From the NCBI GenBank assembly GCA_036172665.1, contig CM069875.1:18197806-18261805 (forward strand): DNA of 64,000 nt, in the 5' to 3' direction. The notes under the pieces were generated by a model. It did not search any database, was not told the origin of the DNA, and worked only from the letters and a program-made list of their open reading frames with translations. The first letter of the stretch is position 1; each line of letters opens with the position of its first letter. This document shows, one piece after another, positions 8,376 to 19,559 of this stretch. Source of the stretch: Prosopocoilus inquinatus (Eukaryota; Arthropoda; Insecta; Coleoptera; Lucanidae). A program made the position numbers and the translations under genes.

Positions 8376-9010
8376 GATTATTTCAAGATCATTTCAAGGT
8401 CACCTGAAGGTTGTTCCAAGGTCACATTAAGGTCACATTATTGGTCAAGGTCGGAGCATTATTATTAGTATTAATTTATCTGGTGATGTCATAGTGCCAG
8501 ACGAGTATTCAAGGTCATATCAAGGTCTCTTCAAGGTCATTTCAGGGTCACCTGGAGGTTATTTCAAGGTCACCTCAAGGTCACATTAAGGTCAGCGCAA
8601 GATCATTTCAAGCCGACTTTGATCTTGAATTTTCTTGGTCAATGTCAGAGCATTATTATTAACATTAATTTATCTGGTGATGTCAGAGTGCCAGATGAAT
8701 ACACAAGGTCATGTCAAGGTCTCTTCAAAGTCATTTCAAGGTCATCTCGAGGTTATTTCAAGGTCACCTCGGGTCACCTCAAGGTCACAATAAGGTTAAC
8801 GCAAGATCATTTCAAGCCGACTTTGATCTTGAATTTTATTGGTTAAGGTCGGAGCATTATTATTAGCATTAATTTATCTGGTGATGTCATAACGCTAGAT
8901 GAGTAGTCAAGGTCACCTCGAGGTTATTTCAAGGTCACCTCGAGGTTATTTCAAGGTCACATCAAGGTCACCGCAAGATCATTTTAAGCCGACCTTGATC
9001 TTGAATTTTA
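8376..9010 (+). repeat. AAGGTCA-rich satellite, outer end of left arm
   Basis: Imperfect tandem units of roughly 170-240 bp sharing TTTGATCTTGAATTTT, ATTTATCTGGTGATGTCATA and strings of TCAAGGTCA. At least a dozen exact TCAAGGTCA sites occur, all on the plus strand. This nonamer is the extended monomer site for FTZ-F1 (NR5A) and ERR-type nuclear receptors; binding here is untested. The reversed counterpart is 61145-61815. Confidence 0.8.
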
Positions 9011-9299
9011 TCGGTAAAAGTCGGAGAATGTATTTAGTAGCATTCATTTATCTAGTCATGTCATAGAGCCAGATAAGTAATCTGAGTAAAAGCTATGAAT
9101 AAAGTGCCAGATAAAGCTAATATGAGTTCCTGATGAAACGTCAGATAAAAAAATGAATAACCTGGGTAATAGCTATGAAATGCCACCGAGAGAAAAGTAA
9201 TGTAGAGTATTTGCATGGGAAAGAGGATAAGTGTGTTGCTTGCTGCCTGTGTTTTTAAATTAACATTTAATAGAGATTAGAATAGAATAGTGTAGAATA

Positions 9300-10850
9300 T
9301 GTTTACGTGTTAAAGATGCTCGCTGGGCTGAATATTTGTTATATAAGGTTTTAAATAACTTACTAATTTAATAAGTCTCAAAACTTAATAAGGTACAGAA
9401 AAGGTAGTTCTATATATGTAATTCAATATGTTTTATATTAATTAAAGTTAAAAAATTTCAGATTTTTCCCAAAAATAGTACGGAGGAGCCTTTACATAGC
9501 TTTCGAAGCTCAGTTTTACAGCGCAACGGAGCAATTTCACCTTAGTAATTTCAAGATCAAATCAAGATAGAAAGAAGTTCTCCGCAGGCTCAAATCTCTG
9601 TCAGCTCAATATTGTTTAGAAGTTACTAACATTTCTCTGAATGTCACCGCAGTAATATCAAAATCACTCAAGATGGTTTCAGAATTTTGTTGAAATCATT
9701 TCAAGAATGGGCCCCTTGTTTAACATATACGCTCTCTAAAGAAAGCTTAAAGAGGGTGGTGAAATAGAATGTCTAAATTATTTGCTTTTTTTAATGGTAA
9801 GTCTGCTTAAATGAAGTATTAAAATCTAATAAATTCCCAAATTGCATTTGCTTGTTATTCGTTCCATGTGGTTTTGTTTATTTTCTGTAAATATTGTTCA
9901 AATTAATTAAGGCGTGGTATTATGAACGTAAGATAAATTTTCTCTATCATTCTCTATCATGTAATTAATATTCTTTCATGATTATCTCAATTTAATATCA
10001 AGGTCGATTATGCTTAGTTAGAATAAAACGTCTCTATAATTTGCTTTTAATTTGGATTAACTTTAAGCTTTGGTTTCATATAGAAACAATTATTTTAATT
10101 GTAGACAAGGGAACACGTAAGTTTACACAGGTTGTTCCATTAAAAACCAGTTGTGTAATTGAACAGTTCTTGGATAAATCTCAGTCTTTGCCAATGGTCA
10201 TTCAATATTTAAAATTAGTAAATTTTTTTGATAATACAGACATTTATAAATACTTCTTCCAAATTTCAGCATGTTACCTTTTAAAATAACCGTTATATAT
10301 GTAATACGTAATAGTTTGAATTTAGATCGCGTCTCGAATAGAAAACGAAATAAGTCGAAAAATACGGAAAATAAGTCATTGGTTGTTTTCATTTTTACTT
10401 TTTTTTGGTAAAGTATTTTTTAAATACCATTTTTTGACCCAAATCGTTACTAACTAGTTGCTATCTTATAATAAAATAAAAAAAAAACCAACACAAATAA
10501 CTGACTAATAGGAGAGCCACTGTCTTTTACAACTTCGCATTTATCGTCTATCACAATAAACGCCAAATCTATAGTCTATCATAATTTTATTATGAAATAA
10601 ATGCTTAGACTAACGTATTAGACATTTTTGTCAAAGTTTAATTTTTTTGAAACTAAGAAAAACTAGAAACGATCGTTTTAATTTATAACAATTTTTGAAT
10701 GAAAACTTTTTTTATTTTTAGGTTTAACAAAGCTAAACAATTATGATAATAAATCAAGTGTTTAGAATTTTAAGTGGGCTTTTTCTGTCTAATTTGTTAC
10801 AATAACTGATTTTATAGTACACTTATTTTTTAGCCCAAAAATTATTGTGA
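9300..10850. other. Duplicated arm sequence without recognised gene
   Basis: AT-rich DNA shared with 51600-53440 in reverse. The 82-codon frame at 10041-10289 has a counterpart in the other arm (52553-52783 minus, ~75 codons) but matches no family I recognise. Bases 10580-10592 (CATAATTTTATTA) are the empty target site for the retrozyme inserted at 51575-52176. Confidence 0.5.
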
Positions 10851-10855
10851 AATAT

Positions 10856-11292
10856 ACAGTGTGCTCATGGATAGGTGATACAAGAGGAAAAGCTTTTTTT
10901 ATAGCTGAGATCTCAGAAAATTTTATTCTTTATAATAATTTTGACATGTTTGTAATTTCCATTTCATGCTTAACTAATTCTCGTTTTATATTATCAGTAA
11001 TAAAAATAAGTTAACGCTTCCTCAAAACGTGTACCTAGCTCAGTGTTATGGTGGGATATTTCTTTGCGATATGCTGAAAAGATTCGAAAGTTTAACATGA
11101 AGTAGAAATTTTCAAAGTTCAAAAATGTGTAAATGTGTGAATGTAAGCGTTAAATGACTACATGTAGGAAAAGTAAGACGAGAATTAAGATTTTCAAATA
11201 CAATTCAATTATAAATTATTATAAAGAATAATTTTTTTTGAGAAATCAGAAATAAAGTTTTTCCTCTTGCATCACCTATCCATGCCTGTTAC
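10856..11292. mobile_element. Palindromic MITE, ~440 bp (left arm copy)
   Basis: The ends form long inverted repeats (CATGGATAGGTGATACAAGAG at the left, its complement near 11270) with further complementarity inward. A likely TA target suggests a Tc1/mariner-type non-autonomous element. It is present in both arms (51007-51452), so it predates the duplication. It has no coding capacity. Confidence 0.65.
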
Positions 11293-11669
11293 ATTCAGTG
11301 GTATGAATTTGATTTAAAGATTCTAACATGGTTTCACGTTGAAAAGCTTCAATAAACATAACAATAAAGTACACTTTTTATTAGTAGCTTCTTGTGTGAA
11401 TATTTTAGAAGGAAAAAGACATATTTTTGAAATAACACGTCTTAAAGACCCATTCGTCCTAAATAGCCGTTCACCGATTTGAATGTTAACAAATTTATAA
11501 ACATTTTTCAGGGTGTATGGAAGTAATTTATCTTAACTTGAGAGGAAGACTTGTTTCATCAGTGACCGGCATTAAGTATTAAGTCACCGTATTTAATCTT
11601 GGCGCTTGAAATTTTCCATTTCTTTCCATTCTGAAGTTGAGATATGTAATCCCTCTGCCAGCTCTTCCA

Positions 11670-12430
11670 GAACTCTAATAGAGTTGTAGTTGATCTACCC
11701 GAAAATAAATGCGATGGGGTGAATGCTTCTGTTTTCGATAGATCACAGGATACGAAAAAAAGGGTCGAGAATTTAGGATCGCTTCAATCTGTGTATGTGT
11801 TATTTGAAATATCGGATCAGAGTTCTTTGATAGGAGAAAGTTCTCTAGCTCGGTAAGTTCAGAATTTTCATCAATGAAATTCGTCACGTTATTGGAAAAT
11901 ACTATTTCTAGATGAACAGCCTTTGTTACAAAATCTGCAAACACTTACTTATGGTATAACATTTACTAGTTTTCAGGTACGACCCTTTTTATTGGAACCT
12001 ATAAGGATCCAGCATAATCTACTCCCGTGATAAAAAATGGGTGTTAGGGCGTGATTCAAGAAGATGGAAGAGAGACGATGAAGTTATTAATTAATTTTGG
12101 TTTAGAACGAAAACATTTTATGCATTTATGGTAGATTTCTTTGGCTAGATTTTTCTCCAAAATGGACCAATATTTTCCTCCACTGAACAAGAGCAGTAGT
12201 TGAGGACTAGCGTGCATTAAAGTTATATATCCGTATTGAAATATTAATTTAGTATGAATATGTTGTGATATGAGATGATTATTGGACACTTTTTTGAATA
12301 AGCGAATAGTATATTCTGTAGCAAGGTTAAAATGAAAATTCGATAACAGTGGAAGATTCCGAACGCGAGCACAGCGAGTAGATCGAATTTTCATTCTAAA
12401 CTGAATAACAGACTGTATTTTCTCCACGAC
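11670..12430 (-). pseudogene. Degenerate BEL/Pao integrase fragment
   Basis: Two broken minus-strand frames encode BEL integrase pieces. 12056-12427 reads the zinc-binding region (LMHASPQLLLLF, KYW, HKCIKCFRSKPKL). 11675-11944 reads part of the catalytic core (TKAVHLEIV, TQIEAILNSRP). The middle of the core is missing and frames shift. The right arm lacks it: there 50810-50830 runs directly across the site, so about 1.2 kb here is a left-arm insertion or a right-arm loss. Distinct from the young BEL element 1 kb downstream. Confidence 0.8.
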
Positions 12431-13187
12431 CAGAAAGTTTGACTCAGAACCAGTTAAATCTGAACAAAACTAGTTATTTATTGAAAGAATTATATTAAAT
12501 ATTTACAATAATTTAACTCAAAACAACTAGGACCAGGACTAGGTTATAGAATGAAAATACAAGCAAAATACATAAGACGGGAGCGTTTTAGAATAAATAT
12601 TCTATCTCAAAAGTTAGAATTTTTACATTCCATTAAAAACGATTTTGGAATTATGTCATTCACTAACGGTCGTGGAGAAATTAAAATTATTAACTTCCCT
12701 ACAACTCTAAGGATCCCTTCAAGGTCAAGAAATGGGATTGAGGTTTAATATTTTACACCAATTGGCTAATTTATTTTAATTTTACGGATAATATCAAAAA
12801 ATGATTTATTTTCAGACAAATGAATTAATATTTTAAGTGCATTATTTGACTCGCTTACTTTTCTGCAAGCCTGTAAAATTTTACTGGTCTGTTCCAATAA
12901 TTTGCCATTTACTTGGTTAACATAAACAACAAAATTGACCCGTAAAATGTCATTTACTAAGAAGGTAAAAATAAAATACTGTATGTAGTCAAGAGCAGCT
13001 GATGCATACGAGTTTGGGTGGGTAATCGATGTGCGCTATACCACGAGTTTCTTTTTATTTCTAAAAATAGCAACTGTGTATACTTTTATAAATATGTCAA
13101 TGCATTGTTTTAATGCAATCTGTAGACATTAACTGCACGTACGCAATGCGTTAACATTTTCTTTATTAGAAAAGTTTACACAGTTGC

Positions 13188-13360
13188 TGTTAACACGATT
13201 TTTACGTTCATTTTAATGAATCACATACACTTGTAAAAAAAAAAAAAAAAAACAATTGCAATATAAATAAAAAACTTTCATATAAAAAAAGGTAATTGTA
13301 CCAGCGAAATTTTTCTGCAAACAAACACAAAGAAATACAGTCCACTATATCGAATCAACA
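13188..13360 (+). repeat. 5' LTR of BEL/Pao element
   Basis: 173 bp, TGTTAACACG...GAATCAACA, including an 18-A run. Identical by eye to 18957-19129, even in A-run length. Confidence 0.93.
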
Positions 13361-13369
13361 TATTATTTT

Positions 13370-13388
13370 TGGTCCGATCGAGCCGGAT
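13370..13388 (+). other. Probable primer binding site
   Basis: TGGTCCGATCGAGCCGGAT starts 9 nt after the LTR. It resembles the complement of a tRNA-Tyr-like 3' end (CCGGCTCG...GGACCA), but the acceptor-stem match is imperfect to the sequences I know, so the tRNA identity is tentative. Confidence 0.5.
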
Positions 13389-13660
13389 TCAAGATTTACA
13401 AGAACTAAGCGCATCAGCGAAGAAGAGAAACACCGCATAGAAAACTATCGTTCAGGACTACAGATAAGGCTCTAGAACAGTTCTAGAATTTGTAGGCTGC
13501 TATCTGTGTTAAGGTAGTACACATTTATAAAACACATTCATACTTTTATACATTTATTTGCAAAAGAAAATATTTTGACAAATATTTTTACACATTAACA
13601 CAATTTCTTTGTAACTAGGTTACAATAATTCAATTCATAGTTTTCTGAATTTGAAAAGTC

Positions 13661-15196
13661 ATGCAAGACGTCACATCTACTGAAAAACTTGTGCGTAAAC
13701 GAGGTACTATTAAATACAAACTAACAAATTTTATAAAATATTTACGCACAGTTCAAGATGCATATGCAAGTGATCAAGTTTTAGCAGAAAAAACAATCAT
13801 TGAATTGCAAGATCGTAGTAGCAAGTTTGCATCGTTGTTTGAGGAATTTGATGAAACTCAGAGTAAAATAGAATATATTTGCGATGAAGATGACTTAGAA
13901 AGGCAATATTTAGAGAGAGAAGATTTCACTGAAAAGCATTCATCCGCAATCACAGACGCAAAATTTATTTTAAAGCAAGTCTGCACACCTGTCATCCAAA
14001 TTCAAAGCGACAGTATCACTGGCATATCAGATTCCTCAAAACAAAACGGTATTTCTCACAACATTAAACTTCCAACAATTAAACTTGCAAAATTTAACGG
14101 TGCATATGATAATTGGTTGGAATTCAAAGATACTTTTGAGTCACTAATTAATTCAAACAAATCAATTGACAATGTTCAGAAGTATCATTATTTACGTGCT
14201 TCACTAGAAGGTGACGCACTAAAGGTTATACAGTCTCTAGAATTCTCATCCGAAAATTACATAATCGCATGGGAACTACTTTGCAATAGGTATAATAACA
14301 TCAGATTGTTAATTAATAATCACATCAAATCTCTGTTTGAATTAAATTCACTTACAAAGGAGTCCTCAAGAGGAATAAGAGACTTGATAGATACCATTTT
14401 TAAACATTTAAGAGCTCTTCAAACACTAGAACAACCAACAGAACATTGGGACACTTTGTTGATATTTTTAATTACGTCAAAATTAGACAAATTTACTGTT
14501 CGGGAATGGGAAAAAGTTAAAACAGGCAATAATTTCCCAACACTTTCTGAATTCAAGAGTTTTTTGAATTCAAGAGCAGATTTTCTAGAAACACTTGAAA
14601 TCAATCATAATAAAATTGCCAAAGAACATAAACAGTTACATAATAATATCAAACAAGTTTCGTTAATATCCTCAAATGTGAAATGTCCTGTATGTAATGG
14701 GGCACATTTAATTTATTATTGTGAAAAATTCTTAAAATTAAATTTGTCAGATAAATTAAAAACAGTAAAGCAGCTGAATCTTTGTAATAACTGTTTACGT
14801 TCAGGCCACACAACTAAAAACTGCAGATCTGGATTTTGTAAAAAGTGCAAAGCTAAACATAACACTTTACTTCATCCAGAATTATTATATACACGTGAAC
14901 CAATTACATCAAAAACAATTCATCCAAATGCATCAACAACAATTTCGCCACAAGTTAGTTTCACAAGTCATTATCCTAATCAACATGTTCTGCTTTCCAC
15001 TGTATCAATTTTAGTTCCAGATGTTTTTGGCAACATTCATACTGCAAAAGCTTTACTTGACTGTGGTTCTCAGTCAAATTTTCTTACTTCAAAATTTTGC
15101 AAAAAGTTAGGATTAGAAGAACATTCAACAAACATGACCATTGGAGGAATCAATGGCGTTTCATCAGTCATTAAAAAAAAAAATGCAACATTGTGA
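13661..15196 (+). CDS. BEL/Pao Gag and start of protease
   Basis: 511 residues. The N-terminal ~130 residues are helical and charged. Residues ~135-290 form a DUF1759-type BEL capsid region (KLPTIKLAKFNGAYDNWLEF). Residues ~372-400 carry zinc knuckles (CNNCLRSGHTTKNC, then CKKCKAKHNTLLH). The DUF1758 aspartic protease begins with its active site LLDCGSQ at ~467. The frame ends early in the protease, just after eleven A residues (15173-15183); the rest of the protease continues in the -1 frame. BEL elements normally encode one Gag-Pol, so this break is either a homopolymer error, a real mutation, or less likely a programmed shift. Confidence 0.9.
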   Translation: MQDVTSTEKLVRKRGTIKYKLTNFIKYLRTVQDAYASDQVLAEKTIIELQDRSSKFASLFEEFDETQSKIEYICDEDDLERQYLEREDFTEKHSSAITDAKFILKQVCTPVIQIQSDSITGISDSSKQNGISHNIKLPTIKLAKFNGAYDNWLEFKDTFESLINSNKSIDNVQKYHYLRASLEGDALKVIQSLEFSSENYIIAWELLCNRYNNIRLLINNHIKSLFELNSLTKESSRGIRDLIDTIFKHLRALQTLEQPTEHWDTLLIFLITSKLDKFTVREWEKVKTGNNFPTLSEFKSFLNSRADFLETLEINHNKIAKEHKQLHNNIKQVSLISSNVKCPVCNGAHLIYYCEKFLKLNLSDKLKTVKQLNLCNNCLRSGHTTKNCRSGFCKKCKAKHNTLLHPELLYTREPITSKTIHPNASTTISPQVSFTSHYPNQHVLLSTVSILVPDVFGNIHTAKALLDCGSQSNFLTSKFCKKLGLEEHSTNMTIGGINGVSSVIKKKNATL

Positions 15197-18100
15197 TATA
15201 TTCACTCAATTATGAATTTTCTACTAATCTTTGTTGTTTTATTTTGCCCACAATTACAGGTAATTTGCCTTCATTCACTATCAACACCAGCTCATGGAAT
15301 ATTCCAGCCAACATTCAATTGGCAGATCCTCAATTCACCGAGCCTAGTGAAATAGATGTACTTATTGGTGCAGGTATTTTTTGGAATATTCTTCATCATC
15401 AAAGAATTCAGTTGGGTAAGAATATGCCAGTTCTTCAAAACACAGAATTCGGTTGGATTATATCAGGTACCATCTCAGAATCCATTTCAAAAATTCATTG
15501 CAATTTTTCTAAAACTCACAGCAATCTTGATTCTGAATTGCAGAAATTTTGGGAGATAGAGGAAATTAATAACGAGCATTCTATGTCTTCCGATGAAGTT
15601 TATTGCGAAAAACATTTCCTAGAAACGTTTTCTAGAAATGAAGAAGGACGGTTCATTGTTCGAATACCACTAAAACATTCTGCTTCTAATTTAGGTAACT
15701 CAAAACCATTATCAATTAAACGTCAACAACAATTAGAACGTAAATTTTCATACGATTCTAATCTAAAATTTCAATATTCTCAATTCATAAAAGAATACAT
15801 AGATTTAAACCACATGTCTCAAGTAAATTTAATTCCTTCCAATACAGCATATTTTTTGCCACATCATGGTGTTTTTAGACAAGAAAGTTTGACTACTAAA
15901 CTAAGAGTAGTCTTTGATGGATCAGCGAATTCTGATTCAGGTTGGTCAGTTAATGATTTACAATTTACAGGGCCACCCATTCAGAATGAAATATTTTCTA
16001 TACTCATAAAATTCAGACAACATCCTTTTGCAGTTTCGGCAGATATAGAAAAAATGTATAGGCAGGTCGTCATTCATCCTGATGACAGACATCTTCAAAA
16101 TATTGTTTGGAGATTTAGTTCAGACGATCCAATTTCCATTTACACTTTAAATACAGTTACCTACGGCACTAGATCTGCTCCGTATTTAGCCATAAGATGC
16201 TTAAAGCAGTTGGCTCATGAATATCAAACAAAATCTTCTTTCGCATCTTCAATAATAAAAAATGATTTTTATGTTGATGATCTCATAACAGGTTTTGATT
16301 CTGAAACAGTTGCAATCAATGTATGTAAAGAAATTGCATCAATTCTAAATTCAGCATGTTTCCCATTAAGAAAATGGAATTCTAATAGTCAGCTTTTCTT
16401 GCAAGAGTTTCAAAATGAAAATGAACCTGTGAGTGTTTTAAATTTAGGAGATAATGAGTTTTCAAAAACTTTAGGAATAAAATGGTACAGTAAATCTGAT
16501 ACATTAGGTTTTCAAATCAAAAATTTTGAAAATTCTTTATCAATTAATAAACGATCAATCTTATCTGACGTAGCAAGGATTTTTGATCCATTAGGTTTGT
16601 TAAGCCCATGCACTATTTTCTCAAAAATAATTATTCAAAAACTATGGTCTCTTAAATTAGATTGGAATGATCCTATTCCAGACGATTTGAAAGCTACGTG
16701 GATACGATTCAGAAATAATTTAACAAAATTAAATCAACTCAAATTAGATAGGCACGTCATTTGTAAAAATTCTACAGAAATCGAATTACATGGTTTCTGT
16801 GACGCGTCACAAAACGCATACGGTGCGTGTGTATACGTTCGCAGCATCGATCAAAAAGAAAAGATTTTAATTAATCTCTTATGCGGAAAGACAAAGGTTG
16901 CTCCACTGAAATGTTTAACTATGCCAAGATTAGAATTGTGCAGTGCTTTGTTGTTAAGTCAATTAATTAACAAAGTACAAAAATCATTCACTATCGAATG
17001 CTCATATCATCTATGGTCAGATTCTCAAATAATATTACACTGGATTAACTCTCCATCTCATTCATTACCAATTTTTGTAAGAAATCGCATTTCTAAAATT
17101 CAAGAATTAACACAGATTAGTAATTGGAAGTACATAAACACAAAAGATAATCCTGCCGATCTTACATCACGAGGAATTTCTCCTGAAAATTTACTCAAGT
17201 CTCAATTGTGGTGGAACGGCCCTTCATGGTTGTCTCTTCCAACTAATCATTGGCCATCATCCGCATTCTCAATTTCAATTAAATATTCTAAAAATAATGT
17301 TTGCTCAGCTACTGTTGAAAATAATTTTCAGATATTCGAAAGGTTTTCTAGTTTGAATAGGTTGAAAAGAACAATGGCATACATTTTACGATTCATCTTA
17401 AACATTAAGAAACAAAAATCTGAACGGCCGTACGGATATTTGACTATTGCAGAATTAGATCTCAGTATGAAACAATTAATAAAATTGTCACAACAAGACA
17501 GTTTTCCTCAAGAAATTAATTTATTACTAAATAATAAAAATTTAAAGCCAAAACACAATTTATTATCCCTTGCTCCGTTCATTGATACTGAAGGTTTATT
17601 AAGAGTCGGTGGTCGATTAAAAAACTCTTATTTAGATTTTGCTCAGAAACATCCTTTGATTTTATCGGGAAAACATCGTTTAGCAAAACTAATTTTTGAA
17701 AATACGCATATAACATTACTTCATGCAGGTCCACAATTGTTATTATTTACAGTAAGACAGCATTTTTGGGTTACATCTGGAATGAGTGTGGCTAAGTCAG
17801 TAGTGCGAGGTTGCATCAGATGTTTTAAATCTAAACCAAAATCTTTTGATCAAATAATGGCAAATTTGCCAAAAGAAAGAGTTACAGTTAATAATCCATT
17901 TTATATCACGGGAATAGATTATGCAGGGCCTTTTAATATAAAAGATCGCAAAGGTCGAGGTTCAAAGACTATAAAGGGCTACATTTGTCTTTTCATCTGC
18001 TTTTCTACTAAAGCTATGCATCTTGAACTTGTGACAGATTTATCAAGCGAAACATTCCTTGCTGCTTTGAGAAGATTTGCATCACGAAGAGGCAAACCAG

Positions 18101-18852
18101 CTCATTTATATTCAGATAATGCAACAAATTTTATCGGAGCAGCTAAGAAACTATCTGCCTTGCATGAATTTTTCTCAAACTCTAAAACAGAAATAACAAA
18201 TTATTGTACAAATGAAAATATAACCTGGCATTTTATTCCCCCAAACTCGCCTCATTTCGGAGGGCTTTGGGAATCAAACATAAAAAACATAAAACATCAT
18301 TTATCAAGAGTAATTAATGACACAAAATTAACATATGAAGAATTTTACACAATCTTAACACAGATAGAAGCAACTTTAAATTCTAGACCTTTATACCCTC
18401 TGTCATCGGATGTTGATGATCTGCAGCCACTAACTCCAGCTCATTTCTTGATTGGCAAACCATTGACTGCTATTCCGGAACCGCAATTGCTGGACACACC
18501 AACAAACAGGCTGTCGCGTTTCCAGTTACAGCAACAGTTGGTACAAAGTTTTTGGAAGCGGTGGTCACAAGAATATTTGTATCATCTGCAAGAAAGAAAG
18601 AAATGGAAGAGCAAAAATCCAGGGCTAAAGATTGGAAGTTTGGTAATAATCAAACAGGATAACTTACCTCCTTCCCAGTGGCTCCTTGGAAGAATAGTAG
18701 AGCTTCATCCCGGTGACGACAACGTAGTTCGAGTTGCTACAGTCAAGACTCATAAAGGCAATTTCAAGCGAGCAGTAGCGAAGTTGTGTCCCCTTCCAGT
18801 ACCTGAAAATGGCAGTAGTGACAGTGAAATTGTGCATGTTAAAAACAGTTAA
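15193..18852 (+). CDS. BEL/Pao Pol polyprotein
   Basis: 1219 residues continuing from Gag in the -1 frame; the GTG at 15193 is not a credible start. Residues 1-65 finish the DUF1758 protease (DVLIGAGIFWNIL). RT follows, with LRVVFDGSA and YVDD at 360-363; then the Peptidase_A17 linker (DVARIFDPLGLLSP); RNase H (GFCDASQNAYGA, MPRLELCSALLL, WSDSQI, NPADLTSRG); the integrase zinc region (LLHAGPQLLL...CIRCFKSKPK); the integrase core D909, D975, E1027 (GIDYAGPF, YSDNATNF, GGLWESN); and a DUF5641 C-terminal domain (SFWKRWSQEYL). All catalytic residues I checked are present, so apart from the upstream A-run shift the enzyme set looks intact. Confidence 0.93.
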   Translation: MIYSLNYEFSTNLCCFILPTITGNLPSFTINTSSWNIPANIQLADPQFTEPSEIDVLIGAGIFWNILHHQRIQLGKNMPVLQNTEFGWIISGTISESISKIHCNFSKTHSNLDSELQKFWEIEEINNEHSMSSDEVYCEKHFLETFSRNEEGRFIVRIPLKHSASNLGNSKPLSIKRQQQLERKFSYDSNLKFQYSQFIKEYIDLNHMSQVNLIPSNTAYFLPHHGVFRQESLTTKLRVVFDGSANSDSGWSVNDLQFTGPPIQNEIFSILIKFRQHPFAVSADIEKMYRQVVIHPDDRHLQNIVWRFSSDDPISIYTLNTVTYGTRSAPYLAIRCLKQLAHEYQTKSSFASSIIKNDFYVDDLITGFDSETVAINVCKEIASILNSACFPLRKWNSNSQLFLQEFQNENEPVSVLNLGDNEFSKTLGIKWYSKSDTLGFQIKNFENSLSINKRSILSDVARIFDPLGLLSPCTIFSKIIIQKLWSLKLDWNDPIPDDLKATWIRFRNNLTKLNQLKLDRHVICKNSTEIELHGFCDASQNAYGACVYVRSIDQKEKILINLLCGKTKVAPLKCLTMPRLELCSALLLSQLINKVQKSFTIECSYHLWSDSQIILHWINSPSHSLPIFVRNRISKIQELTQISNWKYINTKDNPADLTSRGISPENLLKSQLWWNGPSWLSLPTNHWPSSAFSISIKYSKNNVCSATVENNFQIFERFSSLNRLKRTMAYILRFILNIKKQKSERPYGYLTIAELDLSMKQLIKLSQQDSFPQEINLLLNNKNLKPKHNLLSLAPFIDTEGLLRVGGRLKNSYLDFAQKHPLILSGKHRLAKLIFENTHITLLHAGPQLLLFTVRQHFWVTSGMSVAKSVVRGCIRCFKSKPKSFDQIMANLPKERVTVNNPFYITGIDYAGPFNIKDRKGRGSKTIKGYICLFICFSTKAMHLELVTDLSSETFLAALRRFASRRGKPAHLYSDNATNFIGAAKKLSALHEFFSNSKTEITNYCTNENITWHFIPPNSPHFGGLWESNIKNIKHHLSRVINDTKLTYEEFYTILTQIEATLNSRPLYPLSSDVDDLQPLTPAHFLIGKPLTAIPEPQLLDTPTNRLSRFQLQQQLVQSFWKRWSQEYLYHLQERKKWKSKNPGLKIGSLVIIKQDNLPPSQWLLGRIVELHPGDDNVVRVATVKTHKGNFKRAVAKLCPLPVPENGSSDSEIVHVKNS

Positions 18853-18956
18853 AATAATTCATTTTCATTATTACAATCAGTTCATACTTACCTGCAATTT
18901 ATGAATATTTGAACACTTTCTTAAAAAAAAAAAAAAATGTTCAAGGCGGGGAGCTA

Positions 18957-19129
18957 TGTTAACACGATTTTTACGTTCATTTTAATGAATCACATACACT
19001 TGTAAAAAAAAAAAAAAAAAACAATTGCAATATAAATAAAAAACTTTCATATAAAAAAAGGTAATTGTACCAGCGAAATTTTTCTGCAAACAAACACAAA
19101 GAAATACAGTCCACTATATCGAATCAACA
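18957..19129 (+). repeat. 3' LTR of BEL/Pao element
   Basis: 173 bp, identical by eye to the 5' LTR. Preceded by the purine-rich tract AAGGCGGGGAGC and followed by the GTTGC duplication. Confidence 0.93.
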
Positions 19130-19559
19130 GTTGCTATGTATACAAATGAAAACTCATGGTATATTGTTTGTTCTCTGTTCATGTGTTACACAAAGCTAGC
19201 ACTCAGCGAGCATGGTTACTGCCCGTGTCCTCTGCCTGTAGGTTTGCGAACTCTTGTATTTGATTAACACGATTGGATTAATTCAAATAGTTTAACTTGT
19301 TTAAAATAATGGAGAATATTTCCATAGAAAGAAATACTGCAAGAAATAATATTAAACCTGGCGGTAGTATGTTTAAGTTTTGAAACCTATCTTCTAGATT
19401 TTATAGTACCTACATTTGCGTCTCTCATAACTTCATACATACATGCAGTTGTGTTCCATTACTAACATTTTTTCAAATTTACAAACGTGTTCACTTTTTT
19501 ACAGTTATACTGTACAAATAGGCTAGCAGAATTTTAACAATTTTCATCAATCTCCTCCA

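Larger units (their letters stand above)
13188..19129 (+). mobile_element. BEL/Pao LTR retrotransposon, young full-length copy
   Basis: A 5.9-kb element with 173-bp LTRs (13188-13360, 18957-19129) that appear identical, flanked by the 5-bp duplication GTTGC (13183-13187, 19130-19134). Joining the flanks restores cagttgctatg, as in the other arm near 50213. A primer site, gag, pol and a GGCGGGGAG purine tract before the 3' LTR are present. Identical LTRs and absence from the right arm mark it as recent. The only visible lesion is a one-base frame change in an A11 run. Confidence 0.95.

Noticed and set aside
8376..9010. Tandem array considered as a CRISPR-like or telomeric repeat
   Set aside because: Units are long and irregular with no spacer pattern, and the context is a eukaryotic satellite.
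9125..9150. CTGATGA followed by AAACG, as another hammerhead
   Set aside because: No stem II between the two motifs and no proper GAAA/stem III geometry.
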